64,000 bases of DNA, taken from Cyanobium sp. Aljojuca 7A6 (GTDB taxonomy: Bacteria > Cyanobacteriota > Cyanobacteriia > PCC-6307 > Cyanobiaceae). Below the pieces are notes generated by a model. The model did no database searches. It was not told where the DNA came from and saw only the letters and a program-made list of their open reading frames with translations. Shown piece by piece: positions 39,169-49,353 of this stretch; within the stretch, counting starts at the first letter, position 1; every line of letters starts with the position of its first letter. The stretch is taken from the NCBI RefSeq assembly GCF_024346455.1, contig NZ_JAGQCY010000003.1, positions 186,001-250,000 on the forward strand, read 5' to 3'. Both the position numbers and the translations under genes were made by a program.

Positions 39169-39828
39169 TCAGCCGGCGCTGTCGCAGCCGGCGCGCACCC
39201 GCTGGAGTGCCATGGGGTCGAACTCGATGCTGGCGGGGGCGGTGAACAGATCGGGCTGGAGCTGTCTGAGGGCCTGGGCGTCCCGGTCGAGCTGCCCTTG
39301 GGCGGCTGCGATGCGTTCGACGCGCTGCTGGCGCCACTGGGCTCGCTGGGAGGCCACCTGCTGTTCCCAGGCGCCGAGGGCGGCCTCGTAACGGTCCCGG
39401 TCGAGCCGCTGGTCTTCGGGGCGATAGCGGGATTCCTTGCCTGCATCCAGGGGCTCGGGTGGCGCCTCACTGGGGCGGAAGGAGCTGTTACGGGCTGCCG
39501 CCAACGCCTGTTCTGCGTTGCGCAGGCTGGCCATCAGGGTGTTGATTTGCCGTTGGCGGTTGCGGCAGCTCTCCAGGGCTTCCCTTCGGGCCGCAGCCGC
39601 CTGCTCGTCAGCCGCCTTCTCGGCCGCCAGGCTGGAGTCGGAGCCAGGCAGGCAGCGGACGTAGCTGAGAGCTGCCATGGGGGGATTGCCGGCGGCGGCG
39701 CTGAGTTTGCGGCAGCGCTCCCGGCCGGCTTCGCTCACCCCGGTGAACTGACAGCCACCGCTCAGCAGGGTCACGCCCAGCAGCACCGGCAGGAGGCGCC
39801 GGTGTCGGCTACCACGGGAACTGGCCAT
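39169..39828 (-). CDS. Putative lipoprotein with coiled coil
   Basis: The 219-residue protein has a basic N-terminus, a hydrophobic segment and lipobox LLSGGC (Cys at about residue 26). Further Cys residues occur in the mature part (RCRKL, RCLPGS, SCRNR, GCDSAG). Residues about 65-190 are a long helical region with heptad-like Ala, Gln, Arg and Glu, probably coiled coil, including RNAEQALAAARNSS and WEQQVASQRAQWRQQRVERI. I recognise no family. It is probably membrane-anchored and periplasmic. Confidence 0.6.
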   Translation of the reverse strand: MASSRGSRHRRLLPVLLGVTLLSGGCQFTGVSEAGRERCRKLSAAAGNPPMAALSYVRCLPGSDSSLAAEKAADEQAAAARREALESCRNRQRQINTLMASLRNAEQALAAARNSSFRPSEAPPEPLDAGKESRYRPEDQRLDRDRYEAALGAWEQQVASQRAQWRQQRVERIAAAQGQLDRDAQALRQLQPDLFTAPASIEFDPMALQRVRAGCDSAG

Positions 39829-39936
39829 CGCCCTCGGAACTCCGCTCAGAGGTACACGGTCTCCATTGTTGCCGTCCTGCCGGCGCCCGGAGGCCCGCCG
39901 CGGCCGCCCTCCGTGGCGGCACCAGCACCCCCGTTT

Positions 39937-40521
39937 TCAGGCCGGCCATCGCACCAGCCGAAAGGTCAGGTTGAGCCGGGCGGCGTCAACCTTCAGGCGC
40001 CGCGGCAGCCCGTGCTGCCAGTGCCGCTGGGTCGGTGGATCCATCAGCAGCAGATCCCCGTGCCCCAGTTCCACCGCCAGCGTGGGGGCCGTGTCCCGCT
40101 GGCGGGGACGGAAGCGCAGGGTGCGGCTGGCCCCCAGACTGAGGGAGACGATGCAGGCGTCCGGATCCAGCTCAGGCTCGTCATCGGCGTGCCAGCCCAT
40201 GGCATCACGGCCGTTGCGGTAATAGTTGAGCAGCAGGGAGTTGAACTCCTGGTCCGCGGCTGCCGCAACGCGCCGGCGGATGGCGCTGATGAGCGGTGTC
40301 CAGGATTCGATGGTGTTCTCCAGCCCGGAGTAGCGGTAGCCGCAGCCAGGATCCGCCATCCAGCAGGTGAGACGGGGCATTGCATGGCGACGCCCGTACA
40401 CGGTGATGCACTCCTGTTTCCAGGGCACCTCCCGCTGCAACTGCTCCAGCCAGCCATCGGCTTCGTCGGCGCCCACCCAGCCCCGCCAGTGGCGCAGGCA
40501 GGGCTGGCTGGACGGAGTCAC
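39937..40521 (-). CDS. AlkB-like 2-oxoglutarate/Fe(II) dioxygenase
   Basis: The 194-residue protein has LLLNYYRNGRDAMGWHADDEPEL, containing the HxD iron motif. RTLRFRPR and GDLLLMDPPTQRHWQHGLPRR follow with the distal His, and RLNLTFR ends the fold with the 2-oxoglutarate-binding Arg. These match the AlkB family, which repairs alkylated bases by oxidative demethylation, with closest resemblance to the ALKBH2/3-like type. Its start overlaps the cobM stop by four bases, so it is the last gene of the petC-petA-lgt-cobM series. Confidence 0.85.
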   Translation of the reverse strand: MTPSSQPCLRHWRGWVGADEADGWLEQLQREVPWKQECITVYGRRHAMPRLTCWMADPGCGYRYSGLENTIESWTPLISAIRRRVAAAADQEFNSLLLNYYRNGRDAMGWHADDEPELDPDACIVSLSLGASRTLRFRPRQRDTAPTLAVELGHGDLLLMDPPTQRHWQHGLPRRLKVDAARLNLTFRLVRWPA

Positions 40522-41282
40522 TCGGCTCCGCCGCGGAACAGGTGGTTGTGGCTGGCGGAATAGAGCAGGGATCGGGACTCCTCAGCCGCCCGCAGCGCCG
40601 GGCTTACCACATAGAGAGTGGTGCGGATCAGGTTCCGCTCGCGGCTGACCCGGGCCATGCTCTCCAGGGGCACCACCGTGAGCCACTGGTCGGGCCAGCT
40701 GACCCGATAGCCGATCGCCACCGGCGTGTCTGCCGGGTAGTGCAGCAGCAGCTCGCTCTGCACCTCCTCCACGTGGCGGGCGCTGAGGTAAAGGCACAGG
40801 GAGGCCTGCAGGGCGGCGAGTCGGGCCAGGGATTCGCGCTCCGGTACGCCGGTGCGGCCACCTGCCCGGCTCAGCACGATGGTCTGCACGCGGCCGGGAA
40901 TGGTCAGCTCGGCGCCGAGGGCGGCGGCGGTGGCCTGGTAAGCACTCAGGCCCGGCACCACCTCCACCGCCAGGCCAGCGTCGGCCAGCCGGCAGATCTG
41001 CTCCTGCAGGGCGCCGTACAGGGAGGGATCCCCGTCGTGGAGGCGCACCACCCGCCGACCCTGCCTGGCCCGTTCGACCACCACGGCCATCACCTCCTCG
41101 AGGGTGAGCGTGCTGGTGCGGACCGTTTCGCACGCGCTTGGTGCCAAGGCAGCGATCTGGGGATTCACCAGGGAATCGGTCCAGACCAGCACCTCGGCGG
41201 CCTCAATGGCTCTGGCGGCCCTCAGGGTGAGCAGGTCCGGGGCCCCGGGGCCCGCTCCGACGATCTGAACAGTGGCTGTCAT
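40518..41282 (-). CDS. cobM: Precorrin-4 C11-methyltransferase
   Basis: The 254-residue SAM-dependent methyltransferase of corrin synthesis begins [51 protein letters not shown] and [22 protein letters not shown] are the CobM/CbiF signature. It methylates C-11 of the corrin macrocycle. It overlaps lgt by four bases at its start and AlkB by four bases at its end. It is linked in function to the CobT-family gene at 12.3 kb but not adjacent. Confidence 0.92.
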   Translation of the reverse strand: MTATVQIVGAGPGAPDLLTLRAARAIEAAEVLVWTDSLVNPQIAALAPSACETVRTSTLTLEEVMAVVVERARQGRRVVRLHDGDPSLYGALQEQICRLADAGLAVEVVPGLSAYQATAAALGAELTIPGRVQTIVLSRAGGRTGVPERESLARLAALQASLCLYLSARHVEEVQSELLLHYPADTPVAIGYRVSWPDQWLTVVPLESMARVSRERNLIRTTLYVVSPALRAAEESRSLLYSASHNHLFRGGAE

Positions 41283-42139
41283 GCGGTCAGGCCGGAGGGA
41301 TCAGGGAGTGGACGTTTGAAGCGGTAGAGCCAGAGCAGACCTGCCCCTCCCATGGCGATGAGCAGCAGGCTCATCAGCTGGGCCATGCGCAGGCCACCGG
41401 CGCAGAAGGGCGGCTGGGAGAACAGGCAGAGGGGATCGAGCCGGAGCCCCTCGATCCAGAAGCGGCCGGCGCTGTAGGCCATCAGGTAGACGCAGCTCAG
41501 GGCTCCGGCCGGCAGCCGCAGCCGGCCCTGGCTGCCCAGGCGGAACAGGAGCAGCAGCAGGACGCAGACCGCCAGGTTCCAGAGGGACTCATACAGAAAG
41601 GTGGGGTGAAAGGAGGCCTGCTCCAGGAACTCGGGCGGTCGGTTGGCCATCGGAATGGTCAGGGCCCAGGGGAGGTTGGTGGGCAGGCCGAAGGCCTCCG
41701 AGTTGAAGAAATTGCCCCAGCGGCCGATCGCCTGGCCCAGGGCCACGGCGGGAACGAGCACATCGAGCAAGGGCCAGAAGGCCTGGCGACGCCAGCGGCA
41801 GAAGAGCAGGGTGACCAGCGTCCCCCCGATCAGGGCACCGTGGATGGCGATGCCCCCCCGCCAGATGGCGAAGACATCGAACCAGTTGTTGTGGAACTGG
41901 CGCCACTCCAGCGCGACGTAATAGAGGCGGGCGCCGACCACGGCACCGAGCACCATCAGCGGCAGAAGATCGGCGATCAGGGCGGGCTCGATGCCCCTGA
42001 TGCGGCCCAGGCGGGTGGCCAGGAGCAGGCCCAGCAGCACCGCCAGGGCGATTAGCAGGCCGTACCAGCGCACAGAAACGGGACCCAGCTGAAAGAGCAG
42101 GGGTCCCGGGGAGGTGAAGAGGCCGAAAAGAACGCTCAG
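41279..42139 (-). CDS. lgt: Prolipoprotein diacylglyceryl transferase, probable CTG start
   Basis: The membrane enzyme moves diacylglycerol to lipoprotein cysteines. It has [12 protein letters not shown], the signature [13 protein letters not shown] and the C-terminal [11 protein letters not shown]. The usual N-terminal block [13 protein letters not shown] precedes RWYG in frame. No ATG, GTG or TTG lies upstream of it, while GTG 42073 would cut it off. CTG 42139, overlapping the petA stop as CTGA and five bases after GGAGG, is the best start (286 residues); GTG 42073 is the fallback (264). See findings. Confidence 0.85.
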   Translation of the reverse strand: MSVLFGLFTSPGPLLFQLGPVSVRWYGLLIALAVLLGLLLATRLGRIRGIEPALIADLLPLMVLGAVVGARLYYVALEWRQFHNNWFDVFAIWRGGIAIHGALIGGTLVTLLFCRWRRQAFWPLLDVLVPAVALGQAIGRWGNFFNSEAFGLPTNLPWALTIPMANRPPEFLEQASFHPTFLYESLWNLAVCVLLLLLFRLGSQGRLRLPAGALSCVYLMAYSAGRFWIEGLRLDPLCLFSQPPFCAGGLRMAQLMSLLLIAMGGAGLLWLYRFKRPLPDPSGLTA

Positions 42140-43077
42140 AAGCCCTCCGCCGCCTGGACCTTCTCGACCTGGCGCTTCTTGAGCACCAGCATGATCTGGG
42201 CCAGGGCCACGGCGGCGAAGAAGGCCAGCAGCCCGTAAATGCGGACCGGGTTCTGGAGCACCACTTCGGCGTCTATCTGACCGAAGCCGCCGACGTTGGG
42301 GTCGTTGGTGATCGGGGCACCGGCCTCGACCGCGTCGCCAAGCGCAACGGTGAGGCTGGGCCCTGCGGGCACGGTTTCGGTGACGGTGCCGCCTGCACCG
42401 GTGATCTCCACCACCGTGGCTCCGTTCTCACCGGCGCTGATGGCGCTGACCGTGCCGGCCGCAGGGGCGGTGTAGACGGTGTTGTTGGTCTTCTCACCCT
42501 CGACGGTCACCTGGCCGCGGCCGCGGTTGGCCCCCACATGCACCTGGTACTTGCCGAAGTGGATGGCGCTGTCGGTGGCGGGATCAGGGGACAGGATCGG
42601 GAAGACGATTTCCTGGTGCTGGTCACCCGGGAGGGGGCCGACCAGAAGGATGTTGGGCTGGTCGTCGCTGTACTGGGTGTAGTAGACGCCGGCGGTTTCC
42701 TCCTTGAGCTCGTCGCTGAGGCGGTCCTGGGGGGCCAGGGTGAAGCCGTCAGGGAGCATCACCACAGCGCCCACGTTCAGACCGGCGGGGCTGCCGTTGC
42801 CGGACACCTGCTGCACCGAGGTGTCGTAGGGGATTTCCACCACCGCCTTGAAGACCGTGTCGGGGAAGACCGCCTGGGGCACTTCCACCCGGGTGGCCTT
42901 CTTGGCCAGATGGCAGTTGGCGCAAACGATCTTGCCGGTGGCTTCACGCGGGGAGGCGTAATTCTGCTGGGCCCAGAAGGGGTACGCCCAGCTGGGGCTG
43001 GCTCCCAGGAGCAGCGCGCCCACCGAAAGGCTGAGGGTGAGCAGGGTGCCGAACAGGGGAGAGAGGAAGCGGCGCAT
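42136..43077 (-). CDS. petA: Cytochrome f of the b6f complex
   Basis: The 313-residue precursor has a signal peptide ending SPSWA, just before [27 protein letters not shown]. The mature protein's N-terminal Tyr is an axial heme ligand and CANCH binds the heme covalently. A C-terminal membrane anchor spans about residues 280-300 ([20 protein letters not shown]), followed by KKRQVEKVQ. It passes electrons from the Rieske protein to plastocyanin or cytochrome c6. It lies 58 bases downstream of petC. Confidence 0.97.
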   Translation of the reverse strand: MRRFLSPLFGTLLTLSLSVGALLLGASPSWAYPFWAQQNYASPREATGKIVCANCHLAKKATRVEVPQAVFPDTVFKAVVEIPYDTSVQQVSGNGSPAGLNVGAVVMLPDGFTLAPQDRLSDELKEETAGVYYTQYSDDQPNILLVGPLPGDQHQEIVFPILSPDPATDSAIHFGKYQVHVGANRGRGQVTVEGEKTNNTVYTAPAAGTVSAISAGENGATVVEITGAGGTVTETVPAGPSLTVALGDAVEAGAPITNDPNVGGFGQIDAEVVLQNPVRIYGLLAFFAAVALAQIMLVLKKRQVEKVQAAEGF

Positions 43078-43135
43078 GGGGGTGGAGGTGGCGGGCGTCG
43101 GAGAGGGAAGCGGGGGAGAAAGATTCAGGCGCCGA

Positions 43136-43696
43136 TCAGGCCCACCAGGCCTTCTCGCCGGTGCGGAAGTCGGTTTCGGTCCAGGGGCTGAGAAACACGT
43201 TGTCGTTCTCGACACTGACGTGGGCCAGGGCCAGGGAGAGGGGGGCGGGTCCGCGCACCACCTTGCCGGCGGCGTCGTACTGGCTGCCGTGGCAGGGGCA
43301 GATGAACCGATTGGCGCCGCTGTTCCAGGGCACGACGCAGCCCAGGTGGGTGCAGATGGCGTTGATGCCGTAGTCGCCGATGGCCTCGCCACCCTCCACC
43401 AGCAGGTAGGTGGGGTCACCCTTGAGACCCTGCACCAGGCTGCGGTCGCCTTCCTTGTGGGTCGCCAGCCAGCCGGTGGCGGTGACGCTGTTGCCCAGCT
43501 CGTCCTTGGCGGTGACGCCGCCACCGCTGCCCGCGGCCTTCGGCGGGATGAAATAGTTCACCACGGGATAGAGGGCACCCAGGGCCACCCCAGTGACGGA
43601 GCCGAAGGTCAGCAGGTTCATGAACTGCCGGCGGCCCATCCCGGGCACATCAGCCGCTCCGCCGCCGTTCGAGGAGGCCGCAGGAATCTGGGTCAT
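43136..43696 (-). CDS. petC: Rieske iron-sulfur protein of the b6f complex
   Basis: The 186-residue protein has the N-terminal anchor with a twin-arginine-type motif ([12 protein letters not shown]) followed by one membrane helix. The Rieske domain carries CTHLGCVVP and CPCHGSQYD, which supply the Cys-His pairs for the 2Fe-2S cluster. It takes electrons from plastoquinol. ATG 43696 is chosen over an in-frame upstream ATG. Its Tat-type leader fits with tatC lying nearby on the other side of DUF3067. Confidence 0.96.
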   Translation of the reverse strand: MTQIPAASSNGGGAADVPGMGRRQFMNLLTFGSVTGVALGALYPVVNYFIPPKAAGSGGGVTAKDELGNSVTATGWLATHKEGDRSLVQGLKGDPTYLLVEGGEAIGDYGINAICTHLGCVVPWNSGANRFICPCHGSQYDAAGKVVRGPAPLSLALAHVSVENDNVFLSPWTETDFRTGEKAWWA

Positions 43697-43822
43697 AGGG
43701 AACGGCGCGGTGTGACCGATTGACGTGGCGCCCATTATGAACCTTGCCCTTCCCGGGCCGGGTCTGAGTCGCGCCTGCCGCAGGCCGGCTGCAACATGCT
43801 GTTGTGGAGTGTGCCTGCCGCC

Positions 43823-44152
43823 ATGACCTCAGCTGAGCCGCTTCGCCGGGAGGAACTGATGGCGTTGCTGCGGAGCCGCTGGCAGGCCACCTATGACCTG
43901 CAGCTTGTCCAGCGTCGCGGCCGCCTGTATCTGCATGTGATGTGGGGCTACCTGGAGCAGCAGTCCTTCCCGCTCAGCCCCGAGGCCTACGAGGAGCATC
44001 TCGAGGCGCTGGTGGGCTCCCTCAATGGCCTTGGCGTGGCGGCCCAGGTGCGCCACTGGCTGCAGACCACCACCGACAAGCCTCGCCTGGGCAAGGCCCT
44101 CTCCCTGCCCCTGGAGCTGCCGGCGGGACGCGCCAGCGAGTTCATGCTCTGA
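43823..44152 (+). CDS. DUF3067 family protein
   Basis: The 109-residue protein matches the cyanobacterial/chloroplast DUF3067 family: [42 protein letters not shown], then [16 protein letters not shown] and [17 protein letters not shown]. It has no signal peptide or membrane helix. ATG 43823 is used; ATG 43796 is in frame upstream. It lies between divergent petC and convergent tatC, which suggests a link to biogenesis of the Rieske/b6f complex, but no function can be shown from sequence. Confidence 0.8.
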   Translation: MTSAEPLRREELMALLRSRWQATYDLQLVQRRGRLYLHVMWGYLEQQSFPLSPEAYEEHLEALVGSLNGLGVAAQVRHWLQTTTDKPRLGKALSLPLELPAGRASEFML

Positions 44153-44161
44153 GCCGGCGCC

Positions 44162-44920
44162 TCAGGTGGAGGGCGACGGGGAGGGCCGCAGTCCCTCGGC
44201 CAGGGCCACCAGCGCCACCCCCAGCAGGTAGAGGGCCGTGATCGCCCCGGTGAGCAGCAACATCGTGATCGGATCGGTGGAGGGCGTCAGCACCGCCCCA
44301 GCCAGGGCCGCCGCCAGCACCACCCAGCGCCAGGCGCCCAGCATCGTGCGCCAGTCGATCAGGCCAAGGGCGCCCAGCAGCAGCTGCAGCACCGGCAGCT
44401 GGAAGGCCAGGGCCGTGGCCACCATCAACAGCAGCACGAAATCGAGGTAGCGCTCGATCGACCAGATCGGCTCGACCACGTCGGCGCCGTAGGACACCAG
44501 GAAGCGCAGGGCGGCCGGCACCAGGGCCCACCAGGCAAAGGCCAGACCAGCGGCGAAGAGCACCGTGGAGCCGGCGACGGCGGGGGCCACCAGCCGCCGT
44601 TCCCGCCGGCTCAACCCCGGCAGCACGAAGGCCAGGATCTCGAACAGCACGTAGGGCAGGGCCAGAGTGAGCCCCGCGTAGCCGGCCACCTTCAACGACA
44701 CGAACAGGAATTCACCGGGGGCCAGCTGCAGGAAGCGGATCCCTTCCGCCGGCACCTCCAGCAGCTTCACCAAGGGCCGCACACCCACCAGGCAGGCGGC
44801 GGCACCGACCACCACCGCCAGCAAGCTGCGCAGCACCCGCCGGCGGAGCTCCTCAAGGTGCTCCACCAGGCTCATCTGCACCTCGCCGGGGAAATTGTCC
44901 TCGGGGATGGAGTCGCTCAT
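44162..44920 (-). CDS. tatC: Sec-independent (twin-arginine) translocase subunit TatC
   Basis: The 252-residue protein has the N-terminal cytoplasmic helix [18 protein letters not shown], including the Glu used in recognition of the twin-arginine signal. Six membrane helices follow, with [12 protein letters not shown] between helices two and three, and [12 protein letters not shown] near the end. TatC recognises folded Tat substrates such as the Rieske protein at the thylakoid membrane. Its ATG overlaps the NFACT gene stop (ATGA). Confidence 0.95.
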   Translation of the reverse strand: MSDSIPEDNFPGEVQMSLVEHLEELRRRVLRSLLAVVVGAAACLVGVRPLVKLLEVPAEGIRFLQLAPGEFLFVSLKVAGYAGLTLALPYVLFEILAFVLPGLSRRERRLVAPAVAGSTVLFAAGLAFAWWALVPAALRFLVSYGADVVEPIWSIERYLDFVLLLMVATALAFQLPVLQLLLGALGLIDWRTMLGAWRWVVLAAALAGAVLTPSTDPITMLLLTGAITALYLLGVALVALAEGLRPSPSPST

Positions 44921-46593
44921 GGCCGTTCCGATCCCGGCAGCCTAGGGGGCTCCACCAGGAGTCCAGCGGCCCGCTCCGGCACCGCCCACATCACGTCGCC
45001 GCCGCGGTGGCGCACCGTTCCGGGGCCGGCGCCGGCGATGCGTTGCAGATCCCCGGTCGGCACCATCACCACCGCCACCCGGCCGTTGGCCCGGCCGCGG
45101 CTGAAATGGGCCGCCAGGTCGGCCGCCTCCCGCAGGTCCTCCTCGCTGGGGGTGCCCTCAGAGCCCTTGAGCACCACATGGCTGCCCGGGCACTCCTGGG
45201 CATGGAACCAGAGATCGCCGCGCCGGGCCTGCTGCAGGCTGATCCACTCGTTCTGACGATGGTTGCGGCCCACCTGCAACCGCAAGCCACCGCTGCTGCG
45301 CAGCTCCAGGGGGCTCGGAGCGCTGCCGGCCGGACCGCGCCGCGTGCGCCGGGAGGAGCCCGCTCCCTTGCCGTGGCGGGAGGGGAGCAGGGCCGGCAGA
45401 TCCTCCTCGACGGCGGCGAGCTGCGCCTCGTTTTCCGCCTGCTCGACAAAGGTGAGGCTGGTGTCAATGGCGGCCAGCCGCTGCTGATGCAGCTCCAGCC
45501 TGGGGGTGATCGCGGCCACCGAACGGCGCAGCTTGCGGGCCCGGCGGTAGAGGCGCTGGGCTTCGTCGATTGCCTCCCGGGAGGGCGCCGGCTGGCTCAG
45601 CAGGCCATCGGCCCGGCGCTGCATCGCCTCGCTGCCGGGCACCGCCTCCAGCAGGCTCTGCTGCTCATCGGCATTGCGACGTTCCCGGACGGCGGCGTTC
45701 TGGAGGCGTTGCCGCAGGCTCGCCCGCCGCTGCTCCAGCTCCCGACGCCCCAGCCGATCGGTGTAGTAGCTCGCCAGGCCCCGGTTGATCGCCCAGGAGC
45801 TGGGCGAGGCGGCCGTTGCAACGGGATCCCAGCAGCGGTAGTCGCTGGGGCCGCCCCAGGCCAGGGCGAAGCGCTCCTGCTCCACCGTCTCCAGCCAGAG
45901 GCGCCAGCGCTGCCAGAGCCCCTGCCACTGCTCCGCCTGCAGGGTCTGCACCGGCAGCGGCAGCCAGGCGTCCGCCAGCTGGCGGGCCAGGGCCGGACCG
46001 ACCCCCTGGTAGGCGCCCATCAGTGCCTGGCCCACCGTCTGGGGCAGCAGGCTGAGGCGCCGGCTCCAGGAGGCGAAATCCTCCTGGAGCCGGGGAGGTT
46101 CACCGGCCATGGGCGGCGGCGGCCCGTAGGCATCCCCGGTGCCGATCGGCCGCAGGCGCGAGCGGTCCTGGCGGACCTGGCGGGCCAGGGTGATCACCCG
46201 CCCGTCCTCGTCGAGCAGGAACAGGTTGCTGTGGCGCCCCATCACCTCAAGCACCAGCTGCCTGGCGATCGGCTCACCGGGCCTGGGGGCGAAGCCCAGG
46301 GTCACCACCCGCTCCCAGCCCAGCTGCTCCAGGCTCACCAGGGCCAGACCCCGCAGGCCATGCTGCAGCTGCTGGGCCAGGGTGCTGCCATCCCCCAGCC
46401 GCAGGGGCGGGTCGATGGCCAACAGGCGTGGGGCCTCCGCCAGCCAGCTGAGTTCCAGCCAGAGGGTTCCCTGCAGGCTGCGCAGGCCGAGCTGCAGCCG
46501 ATGGGCATCGGGCTGCTGGGCCTTCTCAAAGCGACTGGGCAGCAGGCCGCGGCGCATCTCGACCAGCACGGCGCGCAGGCTGGTCACATCCAT
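44917..46593 (-). CDS. NFACT/RqcH-like ribosome quality-control protein
   Basis: The 558-residue protein has NFACT-N ([26 protein letters not shown], then [18 protein letters not shown]), a helical coiled-coil middle (residues about 270-410), and the C-terminal NFACT-R domain ([37 protein letters not shown]). Bacterial RqcH adds alanine tails to stalled nascent chains on 50S subunits; older annotation calls it fibronectin-binding. ATG 46593 gives the usual N-terminus; ATG 46620 is an alternative. It is divergent from gmk. Confidence 0.9.
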   Translation of the reverse strand: MDVTSLRAVLVEMRRGLLPSRFEKAQQPDAHRLQLGLRSLQGTLWLELSWLAEAPRLLAIDPPLRLGDGSTLAQQLQHGLRGLALVSLEQLGWERVVTLGFAPRPGEPIARQLVLEVMGRHSNLFLLDEDGRVITLARQVRQDRSRLRPIGTGDAYGPPPPMAGEPPRLQEDFASWSRRLSLLPQTVGQALMGAYQGVGPALARQLADAWLPLPVQTLQAEQWQGLWQRWRLWLETVEQERFALAWGGPSDYRCWDPVATAASPSSWAINRGLASYYTDRLGRRELEQRRASLRQRLQNAAVRERRNADEQQSLLEAVPGSEAMQRRADGLLSQPAPSREAIDEAQRLYRRARKLRRSVAAITPRLELHQQRLAAIDTSLTFVEQAENEAQLAAVEEDLPALLPSRHGKGAGSSRRTRRGPAGSAPSPLELRSSGGLRLQVGRNHRQNEWISLQQARRGDLWFHAQECPGSHVVLKGSEGTPSEEDLREAADLAAHFSRGRANGRVAVVMVPTGDLQRIAGAGPGTVRHRGGDVMWAVPERAAGLLVEPPRLPGSERP

Positions 46594-46680
46594 GGCCTGG
46601 ATGGGCAGGGATGGGGCCATCGCCTCCACTGTCGCTTCCGTGCGGTCCACCCCTACTGTGCGCCCCAGCGCCAGCGATCC

Positions 46681-47256
46681 ATGTCCTCCCCCCCCCGCCC
46701 CGGTCGGCTCACGGTGATCACCGGCCCCAGCGGGGTGGGCAAGGGGACCCTGGTGGCCAGGCTGCTGCAGCGCCATCCCGGGATCTGGCTGTCGGTGTCG
46801 GCCACCACCCGATCGCCCCGCGCCGGGGAGATCGACGGCCAGCACTATTTTTTCCTGACGCGGCCCGACTTCGAGCAAAGGGTGTCCAGTGGGGGCTTCC
46901 TGGAATGGGCCGCCTTCGCGGGGCACCTGTACGGCACCCCGAGGGACCCAGTGGAGGAGCATCTTGCCCAGGGCCAGCCGGTGCTGCTGGAGATCGAGCT
47001 GGAGGGGGCCCGCCAGGTGCGGTGCACCTTCCCGGCGGCTTTCCAGCTGTTGATCAAGCCGCCCAGCTTCGAGGAACTGGAGCGCCGCATCCGGGGCCGC
47101 GGCACCGACGCTGAGGAGGCGATCCAGAAGCGCCTGGCCCGGGCCCGGGTGGAACTGGAGGCCGAGGCCGAGTTCGATGCGGTGCTGGTCAACGGCGACC
47201 TTGATCTGGCCTTGCAGGAGCTGGAGGCGCTGCTGGGATGTCGCGACGCCGTCTGA
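46681..47256 (+). CDS. gmk: Guanylate kinase
   Basis: The 191-residue enzyme has the P-loop [12 protein letters not shown] near its start, [19 protein letters not shown] (GMP binding), [15 protein letters not shown], and the late [19 protein letters not shown]. It phosphorylates GMP to GDP. The start is ATG 46681, and upstream in-frame codons are antisense to the NFACT gene. It is convergent with psaJ, 89 bases away. Confidence 0.96.
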   Translation: MSSPPRPGRLTVITGPSGVGKGTLVARLLQRHPGIWLSVSATTRSPRAGEIDGQHYFFLTRPDFEQRVSSGGFLEWAAFAGHLYGTPRDPVEEHLAQGQPVLLEIELEGARQVRCTFPAAFQLLIKPPSFEELERRIRGRGTDAEEAIQKRLARARVELEAEAEFDAVLVNGDLDLALQELEALLGCRDAV

Positions 47257-47276
47257 CACCCCAGCCAGGGGAAAGT

Positions 47277-47296
47277 GCCGCCATGAAAACGGCGGC
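47277..47296. terminator. Possible hairpin between gmk and psaJ
   Basis: A perfect six-base inverted repeat, GCCGCC and GGCGGC, encloses an eight-base loop between the convergent gmk and psaJ genes. In the psaJ direction it is followed by ACTTTCCCC, only a weak T-run, so it may be a bidirectional or Rho-type terminator or a stabilising hairpin. Confidence 0.35.
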
Positions 47297-47345
47297 CCGT
47301 CCAAGTGCCGCCGGGGGGAATTGGGTCAGACCTCTGGTGCAGGCT

Positions 47346-47462
47346 TCAGAGGGGATGGATGATCAGATCGGGGAAGAAGCGGAAGACCTCGATCGTGATG
47401 CCTGCGGTCAGGGTGAACCAGACGGCGGCCACGACGGGTGCGGTGGTGAGGAATTTTTTCAT
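47346..47462 (-). CDS. psaJ: Photosystem I subunit IX (PsaJ)
   Basis: The 38-residue single-helix protein begins [20 protein letters not shown] and continues [18 protein letters not shown], the standard PsaJ pattern, where the N-terminal helix spans the thylakoid membrane and the RFFPDL region faces the lumen. It stabilises PsaF in photosystem I. It starts 11 bases after the psaF stop, the usual psaF-psaJ pair. Confidence 0.96.
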   Translation of the reverse strand: MKKFLTTAPVVAAVWFTLTAGITIEVFRFFPDLIIHPL

Positions 47463-47473
47463 GGCTATTGGAA

Positions 47474-47983
47474 TCAGCGGGGTGAAACGGTCACTTTGGA
47501 GTCGGACTCCACCATGGCTCCGCTGGTGAACTCCTTGAGGGCCGCCAGGGGCCAGACAGCGGCAGCCAGGGTGGTTTTGAACGCCAGGGGCAGATCGATC
47601 TGGATCTCCCGCATGGTGGCGTCCTTGCTGCCGCGGATGGCGATCAGGTAGCCACGGCCGGCCCAGCCGATCGTGCCGGCGATGTACAGAAAAAGGAGGC
47701 CCGGGATCGTGAAGTCGCCGGCGTGGCTCCAGCGGCCGTCCGTGATCAGGTGGGGCAGGCCGTCGGTGCCACAGAGGGCCTGCCCGTAGTACGCGAACCG
47801 GGCCTTGGCCTGATCGGTGCTGGCAGCGGCGGCGCGCTGCTGGAAGCGGGGGGTCTCGCTGCAGGGGGTGAGTCCGCCGATGTCGGCCTGGGCCGAAGGA
47901 GCGAAGCCGAAGAGCAGGAACGCCGAAGCGAGCAGGGCGAAAAGCCTGCTGGCGAACGGACGGCTGGAAAGAAGACGGCGCAT
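47474..47983 (-). CDS. psaF: Photosystem I subunit III (PsaF)
   Basis: The 169-residue precursor has a signal peptide ending APSAQA, then [21 protein letters not shown] lumenal domain with two conserved Cys (in LTPCSE and [10 protein letters not shown]) follows, with [28 protein letters not shown] before the membrane helix. PsaF contributes to docking of plastocyanin or cytochrome c6. ATG 47983 is chosen. It is divergent from tsaD; 73 bases separate them and must contain both promoters. Confidence 0.96.
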   Translation of the reverse strand: MRRLLSSRPFASRLFALLASAFLLFGFAPSAQADIGGLTPCSETPRFQQRAAAASTDQAKARFAYYGQALCGTDGLPHLITDGRWSHAGDFTIPGLLFLYIAGTIGWAGRGYLIAIRGSKDATMREIQIDLPLAFKTTLAAAVWPLAALKEFTSGAMVESDSKVTVSPR

Positions 47984-48056
47984 GGAGAGGGGCCGCGGTG
48001 GAACTGCCGCGGGGCAGGATGGCTCGTGCGGACAGTAGGGGAGCTCTTCAGGGCGC

Positions 48057-49112
48057 ATGAGCACGGTTCTGGCCCTCGAAACAAGTTGTGACGAGTCGGC
48101 GGCGGCGATCGTGTCCGGACGGCGGGTGTTGGCGGGGGCCGTCGCTTCCCAGATGGAGGAACATGCCCGCTGGGGTGGGGTGGTGCCGGAGATCGCCTCC
48201 CGCCGCCATGTGGAGGCGTTGCCGGGCCTGATCGCCCAGGTGCTGGAGGAGAGCGGTCTGGCCATGGCCGACCTCGATGCCATCGCCGCCACGGTCGCCC
48301 CCGGCCTGGCGGGGGCCCTGCTGGTGGGGTCGGTGACGGCCCGAACCTTGGCCCGACTGCATGCCAAACCGTTCTTGGGTGTGCACCACCTGGAGGGCCA
48401 TCTCTGCTCGGTGCACCTGGGTGACCCCCTGCCGGAGGGGCCCTACCTGGTGCTGCTGGTGAGTGGTGGCCACACCGAGCTGGTCAAGGTGGAGGCTCCG
48501 GGGAGCTACGCCCGCCTGGGCCGCAGCCGCGACGATGCCGCCGGAGAATGCTTCGACAAGGTGGCCCGGCTGCTCGGGCTGGGCTACCCGGGCGGGCCGG
48601 CGATCGAGGCGGTGGCCGAGGACGGGGATCCAGGTCGCTTCCGCTTTCCCAAGGGGAGAGTTTCCCTGCCCCAGGGGGGCTACCACCCCTACGACTTCAG
48701 CTTCAGCGGCCTCAAGACGGCGGTGCTCCGCCAGGTGCAGACCCTCAGCCGCGACGGCGGCAGCCTGCCGGTGGCCGACCTGGCGGCGAGCTTCGAGCAG
48801 GTGGTGGCCGAGGTGCTCGTGGAGCGCAGCTGCCGCTGCGCCGTCGAGGCGGGGCTGAAGACCGTGGTGCTGGTGGGGGGCGTGGCCGCCAACCGACGGC
48901 TGCGCCTGCTCATGGCCGCGGCCACCGCCGCCCGGGGCCTCTGCTGGCGCGTTGCGCCCCTGACTTACTGCACCGATAACGCCGCCATGGTGGGCCTGGC
49001 CGCGATCGAGCGCTTCGAGGCGGGGGGGCGCAGCGGGATCGCCCTGGGGGTGGCGGCCCGGCTGCCCCTGGAGCAGGCCGGCACGCTCTATGCGCCACAA
49101 CCTCCCTTTTGA
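48057..49112 (+). CDS. tsaD: tRNA N6-adenosine threonylcarbamoyltransferase TsaD
   Basis: The 351-residue ASKHA-fold protein opens [16 protein letters not shown]. It has the metal-binding HHLEGHL (HxxxH), [29 protein letters not shown], and a final [11 protein letters not shown] and TDNAAMV. It transfers threonylcarbamoyl to A37 of tRNAs that read ANN codons. The start is ATG 48057. Confidence 0.97.
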   Translation: MSTVLALETSCDESAAAIVSGRRVLAGAVASQMEEHARWGGVVPEIASRRHVEALPGLIAQVLEESGLAMADLDAIAATVAPGLAGALLVGSVTARTLARLHAKPFLGVHHLEGHLCSVHLGDPLPEGPYLVLLVSGGHTELVKVEAPGSYARLGRSRDDAAGECFDKVARLLGLGYPGGPAIEAVAEDGDPGRFRFPKGRVSLPQGGYHPYDFSFSGLKTAVLRQVQTLSRDGGSLPVADLAASFEQVVAEVLVERSCRCAVEAGLKTVVLVGGVAANRRLRLLMAAATAARGLCWRVAPLTYCTDNAAMVGLAAIERFEAGGRSGIALGVAARLPLEQAGTLYAPQPPF

Positions 49113-49151
49113 TGCCCTTAATGTGGGCTGATCGCCTCAAGGTCTGGCCCC

Positions 49152-49349
49152 ATGGCCCCCGCGAATCCCCTGCCCATCGAGCAGATTGATCCAACGCTCA
49201 GCGACACGGAGCCTGTGTCCCAGCAGGAACTCAACTCCTGGCGTCGCGGTTTCACCCCCCAGGCCGAGATCTGGAATGGCCGTCTGGCCATGCTCGGACT
49301 TTCCGTCGGTCTTGGCGTTCTGTTGCTGGTTCGTCTGGTCGGAGGCTGA
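49152..49349 (+). CDS. High-light-inducible protein (Hli/Scp)
   Basis: The 65-residue protein has one chlorophyll-binding-type helix with the ExxNGRxAM consensus (EIWNGRLAMLG), preceded by RRGFTPQA. Hli proteins bind chlorophyll and carotenoid and protect photosystem assembly under strong light. The N-terminal 28 residues are variable and acidic. Its end lies four bases from the end of convergent pilT. Confidence 0.92.
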   Translation: MAPANPLPIEQIDPTLSDTEPVSQQELNSWRRGFTPQAEIWNGRLAMLGLSVGLGVLLLVRLVGG

Positions 49350-49353
49350 GGGC

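Noticed and set aside
48032-48037. A TACTGT -10-like box for psaF on the minus strand
   Set aside because: A single six-base match without a clear -35 or mapped start is too weak to report as a promoter.
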